Source of the DNA: Clostridia bacterium
GTDB lineage: Bacteria; Bacillota; Clostridia; Christensenellales; CAG-917
Direction of reading: 5' to 3'
Assembly (NCBI GenBank): GCA_017618055.1
Contig: JAFZVB010000013.1
Span: 62,001 to 126,000 of the forward strand
DNA length: 64,000 nt
Shown here: in pieces, positions 35,469 to 44,229 of the stretch
Layout: each line of letters starts with the position of its first letter
Numbering within the stretch: position 1 is the stretch's first letter
Position numbers and translations under genes: made by a program
Notes under the pieces: generated by a model
The model's database searches: none
Told to the model about the DNA's origin: nothing
What the model saw: only the letters and a program-made list of their open reading frames with translations

Positions 35469-37921
35469 TATCTTGCCCTCAACTTATATCCTTTCTTATA
35501 TGCGAATATTAGTGGTATTAATGCATAATATGCACAAAGTGCAAATCCTACAACCACTACGACCCATAGATTTTGTATGAATGATGTCCATGCTATCTCA
35601 AAGTATAATCCGAATAATGCTATAGCATTAAGTAGTGCTGCGAACAAAGCAAATACTGTTGCAACGGATACAACAAATGCAATTGCTGCAACCAAGAAAT
35701 GTTCTATCAATTCGGACTTAAACAACATCTTCTTAGACATACCTGCACACATAAGCATTTCTCTTTCTGTAATTCTTATACTATGTGCAACCATATCTGA
35801 TGAACTTAATGATACTGCTATCATTATGAGAATAATTCCAGCCAAGATACCAATCATGGCAAATACGTTATTTAAGAAGCTAATATCAAACTTAAACATA
35901 TCTATTAAAGCTGCTGCGTAGTAGTTATGTTCTCCTGCATATTTACTTCTAATAATGTTTACAACATTTTGAGGAGTTGTATCTGATTTTGTTGTAATCA
36001 TAGTATTATTTGTTTTGGCACCGAATGTATCTAATAATGCTTTTGGTCCAATAATAATATAATTACCCGTGAACATTGTGGAAGATAATATGCCTCCAAC
36101 TTTTATGGATTTTTGTTTTCCTTCCACAGTAATCTTAACTTCGTCTCCTTCATGGATGTCATATAATTTCTGCATAGATTTATCTATGAAGACATATCCA
36201 TCTTCTTCTATTCTCTGCATTACAACTTCTCTTGGGGTAATATATTTGAAATCAAATGCATCTAGTATTTCTGTAGAACCAATTAATCTTGTTCCTTTTT
36301 CTTTGGAGTCATCTTTATAACTTATTTTTGCTTCTCCCCAGAAAACCTGGAATACTCTATCTACTCCCTCTGTTTGAGAAAGAACAGGAACATCATCTTG
36401 AGTTGTATTTGTTACAAATACAATATTTTTGAAATCATTCATGTAGCCAACAAAAACCGAGGTTGTCATCTTCCAAATAGCAAACATTAACATAATTGCT
36501 ACTAAACCAACAGATAATAATCTTCCTGCTGAAACTGTTTGCTTATTTCTTGTAACGCCAATAGCAGCCAATCTTAATGGTGCTTTTACGTTCTTATTCT
36601 TTGCAAATGGCTTAACACATAATTTCAATATCATTGGAATTAAACCTGCAAGTAGCAATATGATTAATACCAAAGATAATATGCCCATGATTCCATATAA
36701 TGGTCTTACTGTAAAGCCAAGAATGAATGTTACTGCTGTTAATACTGCCAAACCAATTGGGAATATATATGTAAATGGTGTTTTCTTTGAAGAGTCCACA
36801 ACGTTATCTCTAATAGTTCCCTTGAATGCCTTGAACATAGGATAACTACCAAATACCATTGTAAGAATAAATCCAACAACTAGAGATACTATCATCTTCC
36901 AAGCAACAATCTTAAATGTCTTTAATGTTCCTGCGAGTGCATATAATACAACTGCGTGCAATCCGGATGCAAATCCTACACCAACAATAACACCAAGTAA
37001 ACCCGTTATGGCAAGTTCAATTAAGAATATGCCTGCAATTTGTTTCTTGCTTGCACCTATAATAGACAACTTTGCAATGTAATCTCTCTTTTCATTTGTG
37101 GATAATAGCAATATAATTGCTATGCCAAATACAGCAAGAATCATAACAGCTACACCAACGATTTGTACTGTAGCAGAGAAATTTGTTGCGTTTTGTTCTA
37201 TCTTATCATAGTTAATACTTTCTTCAACTATAAGATTTTCAAACTTAGGATCATCTGCGAGTATTCTTACAAGGTCTCTATTTGAGACACCTGATTTTGC
37301 TTTGATATATAAATTATTATATATTTCTGTTTCTGCTCCGATGATGATTCTTGAAATACCTTTAACATTAGTTAAAACAACAGGTATTCCTCTTCCACCG
37401 AAGTATCCCTCATCCTCTGCGATAACCTTAATTTCAAACATGTATGAAACATTATTTGTACCAACAAAAGTGAAATGATCTCCTAGATGTAAATTAAAGT
37501 ATTGAGCAGTTGAATATGAAATAATGACATCATCAACATTTTTGATATCATCCATGCTACCATACATTGGTTTAACTTCGTTAAGACTATCTAATTTGCC
37601 TTCTTGGAATCCTCTTAAGGAAACATATTCATCATTAAACAACCAATAGAACTCTAGAGATGGAGAAACATCTTCTACCTCTTCATGAGCTCTGGCTGCA
37701 TCTATTGTTATGGTTTTATCCCCGTTTGGAGAATATCTAATATGTACACCATACTCCGTTCCTGTATTTGCAATTGAATTACGGCTTATATAGTCATAAA
37801 TTGCACTCTTAAAAGAAAGGATTAGGAATACTGCTGCTATAGATATAGCAACAGCCACAACAGTAGCTAATGTTCTCCAAATTTTGGATATAACATTTTT
37901 ATACGCTAGTTTCGCTATCAT
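35468..37921 (-). CDS. FtsX/MacB-type ABC transporter permease
   Basis: An 817-residue permease of the FtsX-like superfamily with an N-terminal helix, a large extracytoplasmic (MacB_PCD-like) domain, then two groups of helices, the layout of LolC/E and MacB-type transporters duplicated in one chain. Marks: WRTLATVVAVAISIAAVFLI at the start, NATNFSATVQIVGVAVMILAV, ASKKQIAGIFLIELAI and the C-terminal GMSKKMLFKSELIEHFLVAA. It overlaps the upstream ATPase gene by 23 nt. Such systems usually act mechanically on lipoproteins or peptides rather than importing solutes. Confidence 0.9.
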   Translation of the reverse strand: MIAKLAYKNVISKIWRTLATVVAVAISIAAVFLILSFKSAIYDYISRNSIANTGTEYGVHIRYSPNGDKTITIDAARAHEEVEDVSPSLEFYWLFNDEYVSLRGFQEGKLDSLNEVKPMYGSMDDIKNVDDVIISYSTAQYFNLHLGDHFTFVGTNNVSYMFEIKVIAEDEGYFGGRGIPVVLTNVKGISRIIIGAETEIYNNLYIKAKSGVSNRDLVRILADDPKFENLIVEESINYDKIEQNATNFSATVQIVGVAVMILAVFGIAIILLLSTNEKRDYIAKLSIIGASKKQIAGIFLIELAITGLLGVIVGVGFASGLHAVVLYALAGTLKTFKIVAWKMIVSLVVGFILTMVFGSYPMFKAFKGTIRDNVVDSSKKTPFTYIFPIGLAVLTAVTFILGFTVRPLYGIMGILSLVLIILLLAGLIPMILKLCVKPFAKNKNVKAPLRLAAIGVTRNKQTVSAGRLLSVGLVAIMLMFAIWKMTTSVFVGYMNDFKNIVFVTNTTQDDVPVLSQTEGVDRVFQVFWGEAKISYKDDSKEKGTRLIGSTEILDAFDFKYITPREVVMQRIEEDGYVFIDKSMQKLYDIHEGDEVKITVEGKQKSIKVGGILSSTMFTGNYIIIGPKALLDTFGAKTNNTMITTKSDTTPQNVVNIIRSKYAGEHNYYAAALIDMFKFDISFLNNVFAMIGILAGIILIMIAVSLSSSDMVAHSIRITEREMLMCAGMSKKMLFKSELIEHFLVAAIAFVVSVATVFALFAALLNAIALFGLYFEIAWTSFIQNLWVVVVVGFALCAYYALIPLIFAYKKGYKLRAR

Positions 37922-38606
37922 CTACTTTTCCATCCTTTACTCTTACTATTCTTGTTGCATATTCTGCGTGTGCTGGAGAATGTGTTACCATAACTAATGC
38001 AACTTTTCTTTCTTCGTTGAGTTTCTTTAACATTTCCATAACTTCTTGTCCTCTTTGACTATCCAAAGCTCCTGTTGGTTCATCTAAGAATACAAGTTTA
38101 GGATTACAAACTATTGCTCTTGCAATAGCAACTCTCTGTTGTTCACCACCACTACATTCTCTAGGAAGACTATTTGCTCTCTTAGTAATGTTAAGATAAT
38201 CCATAATTTCTTGAACATATTCTTTATACTGTGATTCTTTTTGTCCATCTAATGCAAGAGGAAGAATAACATTCTCATAACAGGTTAAGTTTGGAACTAG
38301 GTTATGGAATTGATATACAAATGTGAAATAAGTTCTTCTCATCTTTGCCATCTCATCATCTGTCATCTTAGTAATATCCTTACCACAAATCTCTACAGAT
38401 CCTTCTGTTGGAGTTTCCATTCCTGCTAAGCAATAAAGTAAAGTAGACTTACCACTACCACTTTCACCAAGGATAGCAACGAATTCACCTTCGTCTACTC
38501 TAAAATCTATTCCCTTAAGAATTTCTGTTGGAACTGGCTTCTCGAATGTCTTCTTAATGCCTTTTGCTAATAAAATTGTTTTGTTTTCTTGTACGTTGTC
38601 TTCCAT
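37899..38606 (-). CDS. LolD/MacB-type ABC transporter ATP-binding protein
   Basis: A 235-residue ATPase with Walker A GESGSGKST, Q-loop FVYQFHNLVPN, signature CSGGEQQRVAIARAIV, Walker B LVFLDEPTGALDS and H-loop VTHSPAHAEYAT. It matches the lipoprotein-release and bacteriocin-export ATPase subgroup. The AAAGGAGAC site is upstream of the start. It is first in the operon with the FtsX permease and the lipoprotein, under the divergent promoter at 38635..38663. Confidence 0.93.
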   Translation of the reverse strand: MEDNVQENKTILLAKGIKKTFEKPVPTEILKGIDFRVDEGEFVAILGESGSGKSTLLYCLAGMETPTEGSVEICGKDITKMTDDEMAKMRRTYFTFVYQFHNLVPNLTCYENVILPLALDGQKESQYKEYVQEIMDYLNITKRANSLPRECSGGEQQRVAIARAIVCNPKLVFLDEPTGALDSQRGQEVMEMLKKLNEERKVALVMVTHSPAHAEYATRIVRVKDGKVDDSETSV

Positions 38607-38634
38607 TGAATTGTCTCCTTTAATATGTTTTTTA

Positions 38635-38663
38635 ATTTTATCTTAAAAAAATTAAATATTCAA
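38635..38663 (-). promoter_or_regulatory. Promoter of the LolD/FtsX/lipoprotein operon
   Basis: Minus strand: -35 TTGAAT (38658-38663), 17-nt spacer, -10 TAAAAT (38635-38640). The -35 box overlaps that of the divergent plus-strand promoter at 38659..38687, so the two may compete. Confidence 0.6.
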
Positions 38664-38687
38664 GAATTATGTTTTATATGTTATAAT
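38659..38687 (+). promoter_or_regulatory. Extended -10 promoter of yhhN; transcript probably leaderless
   Basis: TATAAT (38682-38687) is preceded by TG at 38679-38680 (extended -10), with a weak -35 TTCAAG (38659-38664) and 17-nt spacer. The expected start of transcription, about seven nt after the -10, coincides with the A of the ATG at 38694, and there is no Shine-Dalgarno. A leaderless mRNA is therefore likely. Confidence 0.6.
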
Positions 38688-38693
38688 TGTTAC

Positions 38694-39404
38694 ATGAACA
38701 TAGCACTTTTAACTATTTCAATGATATTTTTTGCTCTTACAATACCAGCCATAGTTATGACTTGTATTATGGACTATAAGCAAGAAATGATTAAAAAGAC
38801 CATCTTCAAAGGATTGGCCTCTTTATTTGTTGTCATTGGATGTATATTTGGTTTTTGTGCAGATAATATTGGATTCCCAACATTTAGAATTCTCGTTCTA
38901 GTTGCAACAATTGCGGCACTATTTGGAGATGTCCTTCTTAGTGAGTTTGCAAAGGGTAAGATAAGAGATGTATTTAGCGCACTTGGTTTGGTTTGTTTCG
39001 TTGCAACACATATATTATATATATGTGCATTCTTAATTACACCATCATATGTAACTAATTATCTCGTATTTATGCCTGCTCTTGGACTAGTTTTAATTAT
39101 TACATTAATTGTATTAAAAGCTGTAAAATGTCCAAACCTTGTTACATATATTGGAATAGGACTTTATACTAGCATTGCATTCTTAATGGTTGGATGTACA
39201 ATTAACTCACTAGTACATGGCGGTATTCCATATCCACCTGTTGCATTTATTGGTGCACTTATGTTTATGATTAGTGACTTCATACTTTGTTTGGTTAACT
39301 TTAACGAAAAAGCAAAAGCACAAAGAAAAGTTTTATTCCCAATTGTTCTTGTGTTATACTACGTAGCACAAATACTAATAGTTTGCTCAATGGTGAATTT
39401 CTAA
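38694..39404 (+). CDS. YhhN family membrane protein (lysoplasmalogenase-like)
   Basis: A 236-residue integral membrane protein with about eight helices. The YhhN hallmark is ATIAALFGDVLLSEFAKG, with catalytic-like acidic residues as in TMEM86B/YhhN lysoplasmalogenases, which hydrolyse the vinyl-ether bond of lysoplasmalogens. Clostridia make plasmalogens, so this role is plausible but not shown. The translation could start 69 nt earlier, but ATG 38694 lies at the predicted transcription start. The last base of its stop codon is the first base of the queH start codon (TAATG), so the two genes are coupled. Confidence 0.8.
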   Translation: MNIALLTISMIFFALTIPAIVMTCIMDYKQEMIKKTIFKGLASLFVVIGCIFGFCADNIGFPTFRILVLVATIAALFGDVLLSEFAKGKIRDVFSALGLVCFVATHILYICAFLITPSYVTNYLVFMPALGLVLIITLIVLKAVKCPNLVTYIGIGLYTSIAFLMVGCTINSLVHGGIPYPPVAFIGALMFMISDFILCLVNFNEKAKAQRKVLFPIVLVLYYVAQILIVCSMVNF

Positions 39405-39994
39405 TGGATTACGAAATAAAGACAGTTGAAGATGAGATAGAATATTTAAAGGGGTTTGGCACTTTTGTTAAGCCTAAACTTTTACTTCATGCTTGTTGTG
39501 CTCCATGTTCAACATATTGTGTAGACTATCTCTATCCTTATTTTGATATCACTATCTTTTATTACAATCCAAATATTATGCCATATGAAGAATGGGCAAA
39601 ACGTGGAAAAGAATTTGAGAAACTCCTTGCAAAGTATCCAGATGTTAAGATAGTTATTCCAGATCAATCCAACACAGACTTCCTAGAAAGAGTTAAAGGA
39701 TATGAGAAATGTCCTGAAGGTGGAGACAGATGCTCTATATGTTTTAATATGAGATTATCTGAATCTGCAAAGTATGCAAAAAATGGTTTTGATTTCTTCA
39801 CCACTACTCTAACAGTTAGCCCACACAAGAATGCTGCTCTTATTAACGAGATAGGACAACAGGTAGCACTTTTAAATGGTGTTCATTATTTAGACTCTAA
39901 CTTTAAAAAGAAAAATGGATACCTGAGATCCATTCAACTTTGTGCCGAACTTGGCATTTATAGACAAAACTATTGTGGATGTAGATTAGACTAA
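39404..39994 (+). CDS. queH: Epoxyqueuosine reductase QueH
   Basis: Reduces epoxyqueuosine in tRNA to queuosine; QueH is the non-homologous, B12-independent replacement of QueG. The 196-residue product has the cysteine motif LLHACCAPCSTYC, PYEEWAKRGKEFE, a second cysteine cluster CPEGGDRCSICFNMRL and the C-terminal YCGCR. These cysteines bind an iron-sulfur cluster and an adjacent metal. ATG 39404 shares a base with the yhhN stop. The last nine nt overlap the end of the convergent metH gene. Confidence 0.93.
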   Translation: MDYEIKTVEDEIEYLKGFGTFVKPKLLLHACCAPCSTYCVDYLYPYFDITIFYYNPNIMPYEEWAKRGKEFEKLLAKYPDVKIVIPDQSNTDFLERVKGYEKCPEGGDRCSICFNMRLSESAKYAKNGFDFFTTTLTVSPHKNAALINEIGQQVALLNGVHYLDSNFKKKNGYLRSIQLCAELGIYRQNYCGCRLD

Positions 39995-42370
39995 TTTGGA
40001 ATAAATCTCCTCTGCATATCTTACAGTTTCCATTGCATCCTTAGCATATTTATCTGCACCCATCTTTTGGGCATATGATTCATTTAATACTGCCCCACCG
40101 ACAACCACCTTACACCAAGGAGCTTCTTTTTTAAGCATAGCAACAGTTTCTTCCATTGCTGGAACAGTTGTTGTCATAAGAGCAGATAGACCACATAATG
40201 GAGCATGGCGTTTTATAACCTCATCTACTATTGTTCTTTGTGGTACATCTTTGCCTAAATCTATAACATTGAAGCCATAATTTTCAAGGAGAAGTTTTAC
40301 GATATTTTTACCTATATCATGAATGTCTCCGAATACTGTTGCAATCACAAAGTCACACTTTACACTACTATTTTTAACAGATGAACTATCCTTTATTGCA
40401 TCAAACGCTTGTTTTGCAGCTTCTGCACTTATTAATAATTGTGGCAAATAAAACGTCTTATTTTCATACTTTTTACCAACTTCATCTAAGGCTGGAATAA
40501 CCTCTTCATTAATAATATCTAATGCAGATTTAGTAGCTAGCAATTCCTTTGTTTTTTGCTTTGCTTCATCCTTCAAACCAATAATGATTGCATCTGATAA
40601 TGACTTAACATTAGCAACATTTCCGCCCTGATTTGTGGCTTTATTTATAATGTTTGTGATGAACTTCTTATATTCTTCTTCACTCTCTTTCCCTGCCTCA
40701 ACATTGAATGAACATATGCTATCCATAACACCTTTTGAGAAAGGATTAATAATTGCTGCATCTAGCCCATTTTGAAGTGCCATTGTTAAGAAGGCAGCAT
40801 TTACACTCTCTCTATCTGGCAAGCCAAACGAAACATTAGATATACCTAGAGATGTATTGCAACCAGTTTTCTCTTTAATTAATTTTAATGCATTTAATGT
40901 TTTATTACCTGCCTCTGGATCTACACTCATTGTCATACAAAGAGTATCAAATATAATATCTTCTTTCTTTATTCCGTACTTTTTAGCTTCCTCTAAAATC
41001 TTTAGAGCAATTTCATATCTTCCTTGAGGTGTATTTGGTATTCCGTTTTCATCCAAAGTTAAAGCAATTATTGCACCACCATATTTCTTTGCAAGTGGGA
41101 AAATTGCCTCCATGCTTTCCTTCTTGCCATTAACAGAGTTAATGAGGGCTTTACCATTGTATATTCTTAAGCCTTTTTCCATAGCCTCAACATTGGATGT
41201 ATCTAATTGCAATGGAAGATCTATAATTTCTTGTAATTTTTGCACTGTCTTTGGAAGGACTTCTTTTTCATCTATATCTGGAATACCAACGTTAACATCT
41301 AAAACATCTGCACCACATTCACTTTGAGATAATCCTTCGTTAAGAATATATCCTATATCGTTTTCAATTAGTGCTTGTTTAAATCTCTTCTTTCCTGTTG
41401 GGTTAATTCTTTCACCAATAATTAATGGCTTATATCCAAATCTTGCTTCCTTGGAATTGGAACAGATATGAGTAAGTCCTTTATATTCAACCTTTGAAAC
41501 TGGCTTATCTTTTACAAGGTCTACTAGTAACTTTATATACTCTGGAGTTGTACCACAGCATCCACCTGCAACTCTCACACCCTTTCCAACCATATTGGAA
41601 ACACTTTCTGCAAAGTCTTTAGCAGAAACATCATATACTGCCATTCCGTTTTCATTCTTTGGAATTCCTGCATTAGGCATAAAGATAACCGGCAATGATG
41701 AAACTTCTAGTAACTTTTGGATAACGTCTTCTAATTCTTTTGGTCCAAATGAACAGTTTGCACCTATAGCGTCCACGCCTAATCCTTCTAGCATACATGC
41801 CATTGTATATGGTGTGGCACCTGTCATTAGTTTTCCATCTTCGTTATATGCGTTGGATACAAAAATAGGTAAATTGCTATTCTCTTTTGCAGCGAGAACA
41901 CAAGCTTTTGTCTCATATGAATCATTCATTGTTTGTATAAACAAAAGATCTGCTCCATACTTAACAGCAAGTCTAACTGTCTTGGCAAAAACCTCTACTG
42001 CTTCTTCAAATTTTAAATCACCATAAGGTTCTAATAGTTTTCCTGTTGGTCCGATATCTACGGCAATAAACTTCTCTTGATTGCCTGTACTTAATTCTTT
42101 TGCCTTTTTAACATTATTTATAGCACAAGCTATAACTTCCTCTAATTCTTTATCATTATATCTTAATGAGTTGGCACCAAATGTATTTGCAGAAACAATA
42201 TTACTTCCTGCATCATAATATGCCTTGTGAAGGTTTATAAGCACTTCAGGATGTGTGATATTCCATCTTTCAGGCAATTCACCAACTTGTAGACCAGCCT
42301 TCTGTAATTCGGTTCCAGTTGCTCCATCTACTATAACGTTATTATTTTTTAAGAATTCCCTAAAGTCCAT
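39986..42370 (-). CDS. metH: B12-dependent methionine synthase lacking the activation domain
   Basis: Transfers a methyl group from methyl-tetrahydrofolate to homocysteine via cobalamin. The 794-residue product has the homocysteine domain (IVDGATGTELQKAG; zinc cysteines in GANCSFGP and AGGCCGTTP), the pterin-binding domain (IGERINPTGKKRFK), and the cap plus B12-binding domain (DIHDIGKNIVKLLLENYG with the cobalt-ligand His in D-x-H-x-x-G). It ends after the B12 domain; the C-terminal SAM-reactivation domain found in E. coli MetH is absent and encoded by the gene just upstream. ATG 42370 is preceded by AGGAAG; a GTG 18 nt earlier is less likely. Confidence 0.95.
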   Translation of the reverse strand: MDFREFLKNNNVIVDGATGTELQKAGLQVGELPERWNITHPEVLINLHKAYYDAGSNIVSANTFGANSLRYNDKELEEVIACAINNVKKAKELSTGNQEKFIAVDIGPTGKLLEPYGDLKFEEAVEVFAKTVRLAVKYGADLLFIQTMNDSYETKACVLAAKENSNLPIFVSNAYNEDGKLMTGATPYTMACMLEGLGVDAIGANCSFGPKELEDVIQKLLEVSSLPVIFMPNAGIPKNENGMAVYDVSAKDFAESVSNMVGKGVRVAGGCCGTTPEYIKLLVDLVKDKPVSKVEYKGLTHICSNSKEARFGYKPLIIGERINPTGKKRFKQALIENDIGYILNEGLSQSECGADVLDVNVGIPDIDEKEVLPKTVQKLQEIIDLPLQLDTSNVEAMEKGLRIYNGKALINSVNGKKESMEAIFPLAKKYGGAIIALTLDENGIPNTPQGRYEIALKILEEAKKYGIKKEDIIFDTLCMTMSVDPEAGNKTLNALKLIKEKTGCNTSLGISNVSFGLPDRESVNAAFLTMALQNGLDAAIINPFSKGVMDSICSFNVEAGKESEEEYKKFITNIINKATNQGGNVANVKSLSDAIIIGLKDEAKQKTKELLATKSALDIINEEVIPALDEVGKKYENKTFYLPQLLISAEAAKQAFDAIKDSSSVKNSSVKCDFVIATVFGDIHDIGKNIVKLLLENYGFNVIDLGKDVPQRTIVDEVIKRHAPLCGLSALMTTTVPAMEETVAMLKKEAPWCKVVVGGAVLNESYAQKMGADKYAKDAMETVRYAEEIYSKLV

Positions 42371-42371
42371 A

Positions 42372-43025
42372 TTACTTCCTATATTCACAATTTTCTAAAT
42401 TACAATTAGTGCAATCTTCTTTTTTATCACAGCCACCAATTCCTATTATTCCTGTTACGGATTTAGATGGAGACATTAAAAGACTGTCATTAAGCGTTAC
42501 TCCTATATACTTTGGTGGATTCAACAAAGCAAATACTTTCTTTTGGTTCTCTAAACTCAAATCCCCAAATCCAGGAGAATAACGCATTGTTAAAGATACT
42601 CCGTTTTCTTTTTTATATCTCTCACAGAAATAGTCTATAAATGATTCTATTCTCTCTGCTCCAATACCTTGTAAAACAAGAGCTTTGGATGGTTGTATTT
42701 CGGCATATTTTCTTATTAATTTGTCTATACCAACACCGAGCGTACAAGCAAATACAACTGCTTCTTTTGTTCCATTTAAAACCTTTGCCAAATTCTTACT
42801 TTTTAGGCTAAATCCAGCAAAATTAGTTGTATCTTCCCCAACTTCTATGTTTTCTTTTACAAAACATAATGTGAAGTTTAATACACCAATATTATTGGCT
42901 TCATTTAAGCAGGCATCTATAAGATTCTTTAACTCTGAATCTATTGTTTTTGCACCAGCGTACCTAGCGATTTCGTTATAATTAACAGGTGCATCCTTAA
43001 ACTCTGCTCTAAATATCTCGCTCAT
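42372..43025 (-). CDS. Stand-alone MetH activation domain protein
   Basis: A 217-residue protein matching the C-terminal AdoMet-binding reactivation domain of methionine synthase. The key motif is LTMRYSPGFGDLSLENQKK (R-x-S-P-G-F/Y), preceded by LQGIGAERIESFIDYFCERY. A C-terminal cysteine cluster (CDKKEDCTNCNLENC) may bind metal or an iron-sulfur cluster; it is a feature of many stand-alone versions. The gene lies directly before metH (1 nt gap) and after metF (1-nt overlap). Together they restore the function of a full-length MetH. Confidence 0.9.
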   Translation of the reverse strand: MSEIFRAEFKDAPVNYNEIARYAGAKTIDSELKNLIDACLNEANNIGVLNFTLCFVKENIEVGEDTTNFAGFSLKSKNLAKVLNGTKEAVVFACTLGVGIDKLIRKYAEIQPSKALVLQGIGAERIESFIDYFCERYKKENGVSLTMRYSPGFGDLSLENQKKVFALLNPPKYIGVTLNDSLLMSPSKSVTGIIGIGGCDKKEDCTNCNLENCEYRK

Positions 43026-43903
43026 TATTTCCCTATGATATCTGATAAGTTCTTTTGTATCTTTGCTGCAACATCTGGCTTGTTCATGGTATATACGTGA
43101 ACATTGGTTATGCCGTTGGCATATAGGTCTATAATTTGGTCTGTTGCATAAGCAATACCTGCTTGTTTCATAGCATCTGGATCATCTCCAAATCTGTCTA
43201 CCAAACTTCTAAATCTCTTTGGCATAAATGAACCGGATAACTTAATTGCTCTATCTACTTGTTTTGCATTTGTTATAGGCATAATACCAGCAATAATTGG
43301 TACATTTATTCCTGCCTCTCTAATCTTGTATAAGAAGGCATATAAGAGGTCATTATCAAAGAACATTTGTGTTGTTAAGAAATCTACACCAGCATCCACC
43401 TTTTCTTTTAAGTGCGTAATATCATCTTTGCTATTGCTACTTTCTGGATGTCCTTCTGGATAACATGCTGCACCAATGCAGAAGTCTGCTCCACTTGCTT
43501 TAATGTCTCTAATTAACTCAACAGCATATCTATAATCCCACTTGCTTCTATCTTCGTTCATCTTGTCCTCAGGAATATCTCCACGAAGAGCCATAACATT
43601 TTCGATACCTGAATCAATTATGTCCTTTATTTTCTCTTGTATAGACTCTTTACTAGAAGAAACACATGTTAAGTGAGCAAGTGTCTCAACGCCATATTTT
43701 TCTTTTATGTTCTTTGCAATATCCATTGTGTATTTGCTAGTTCCACCACCGGCGCCATATGTAACACTTAAAAATGATGGTTTTAATACTGCTATTTTTT
43801 CAATAGACTCTTCTACTATATCAAAACTATCTTGCGTTTTGGGTGGGAAAACTTCAAAAGATAATGAAAGTTCTTTTCTATTTAAGATATCTATTAATCT
43901 CAC
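43025..43903 (-). CDS. metF: Methylenetetrahydrofolate reductase
   Basis: Reduces 5,10-methylene-THF to 5-methyl-THF, the methyl donor for MetH. The 292-residue product shows SLSFEVFPPKT, LSVTYGAGGG, LTCVSSSKESIQEK, NVMALRGDIPED, and GADFCIGAACYPEGHPES, then TTQMFFDND. It uses a GTG start at 43903 (AGAGG eight nt upstream). It is the first gene of metF - activation protein - metH. Confidence 0.95.
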   Translation of the reverse strand: MRLIDILNRKELSLSFEVFPPKTQDSFDIVEESIEKIAVLKPSFLSVTYGAGGGTSKYTMDIAKNIKEKYGVETLAHLTCVSSSKESIQEKIKDIIDSGIENVMALRGDIPEDKMNEDRSKWDYRYAVELIRDIKASGADFCIGAACYPEGHPESSNSKDDITHLKEKVDAGVDFLTTQMFFDNDLLYAFLYKIREAGINVPIIAGIMPITNAKQVDRAIKLSGSFMPKRFRSLVDRFGDDPDAMKQAGIAYATDQIIDLYANGITNVHVYTMNKPDVAAKIQKNLSDIIGK

Positions 43904-43938
43904 TATAATGCCTCTTTTTTTATAATTTTATTGCAAAA

Positions 43939-43968
43939 ATTATAACATTATATATGTTTATTAGTCAA
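43939..43968 (-). promoter_or_regulatory. metF promoter
   Basis: Minus strand: -35 TTGACT (43963-43968), 18-nt spacer, extended -10 TGT-TATAAT (43939-43944). Only about 35 nt lie between it and the GTG start, so there is no room for a riboswitch on this side. Confidence 0.7.
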
Positions 43969-43985
43969 TGTTACACATTGTAGTG

Positions 43986-44014
43986 TTGACAAGGATCAAT
44001 GTAAATACTATTCT
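43986..44014 (+). promoter_or_regulatory. Promoter of the B12-uptake operon
   Basis: Perfect -35 TTGACA (43986-43991), 17-nt spacer, -10 TATTCT (44009-44014). Transcription would start near 44021, nine nt before the riboswitch P1 stem. It is divergent from the metF promoter, with only 17 nt between the two -35 boxes. Confidence 0.7.
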
Positions 44015-44029
44015 AGATCTAGAATATAA

Positions 44030-44126
44030 AGCGTAACTGAGTCTGAAATATGGAAAGCAGGGAAAGTATGGTGTAATTCCGTCACAACAGCCATTACGGT
44101 AAGAGTCCGATAGCCTGCCTTACGCT
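44030..44126 (+). promoter_or_regulatory. Cobalamin riboswitch aptamer
   Basis: P1 is the perfect AGCGTAA (44030-44036) with TTACGCT (44120-44126). Inside are GGAAAGCAGGGAAAG, the conserved GGTGTAATTCC (B12-box region), CACAACAGCC, ACGGTAAGAGTCCGA and TAGCCTGCC, in the order of the cobalamin riboswitch consensus. It lacks large optional stems, so it is a compact variant. It controls the DUF4430 lipoprotein and ECF S-component genes. Confidence 0.85.
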
Positions 44127-44145
44127 ATAAAAGAGACAGTATCTT

Positions 44146-44217
44146 GGGCAATTGAAGAATGAGCTGTCTTGTTTGTTTAGTATTAAACAAAAAATTGCCC
44201 GTATATCGGGCTTTTTT
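44146..44217 (+). terminator. Riboswitch expression platform: antiterminator and terminator
   Basis: The terminator is GCCCG-N5-CGGGC (44197-44201 / 44207-44211) followed by TTTTTT (44212-44217). The antiterminator is GGGCAATT (44146-44153) pairing with AATTGCCC (44193-44200), which takes over the 5' arm of the terminator. A further AGACAG/CTGTCT hairpin (44134-44139 / 44164-44169) encloses the antiterminator arm. Cobalamin binding presumably frees the terminator and switches off uptake, the usual logic of this class. Confidence 0.8.
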
Positions 44218-44229
44218 AATGAGGTGAAT

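Noticed and set aside
39986-42370. metH as a truncated gene because the SAM-activation domain is missing
   Set aside because: The activation domain is encoded by the neighbouring gene 42372..43025, a normal split arrangement.
43904-43985. SAM or THF riboswitch upstream of metF
   Set aside because: Only about 35 nt separate the metF promoter from its start codon, too short for an aptamer. The cobalamin aptamer lies on the opposite strand.
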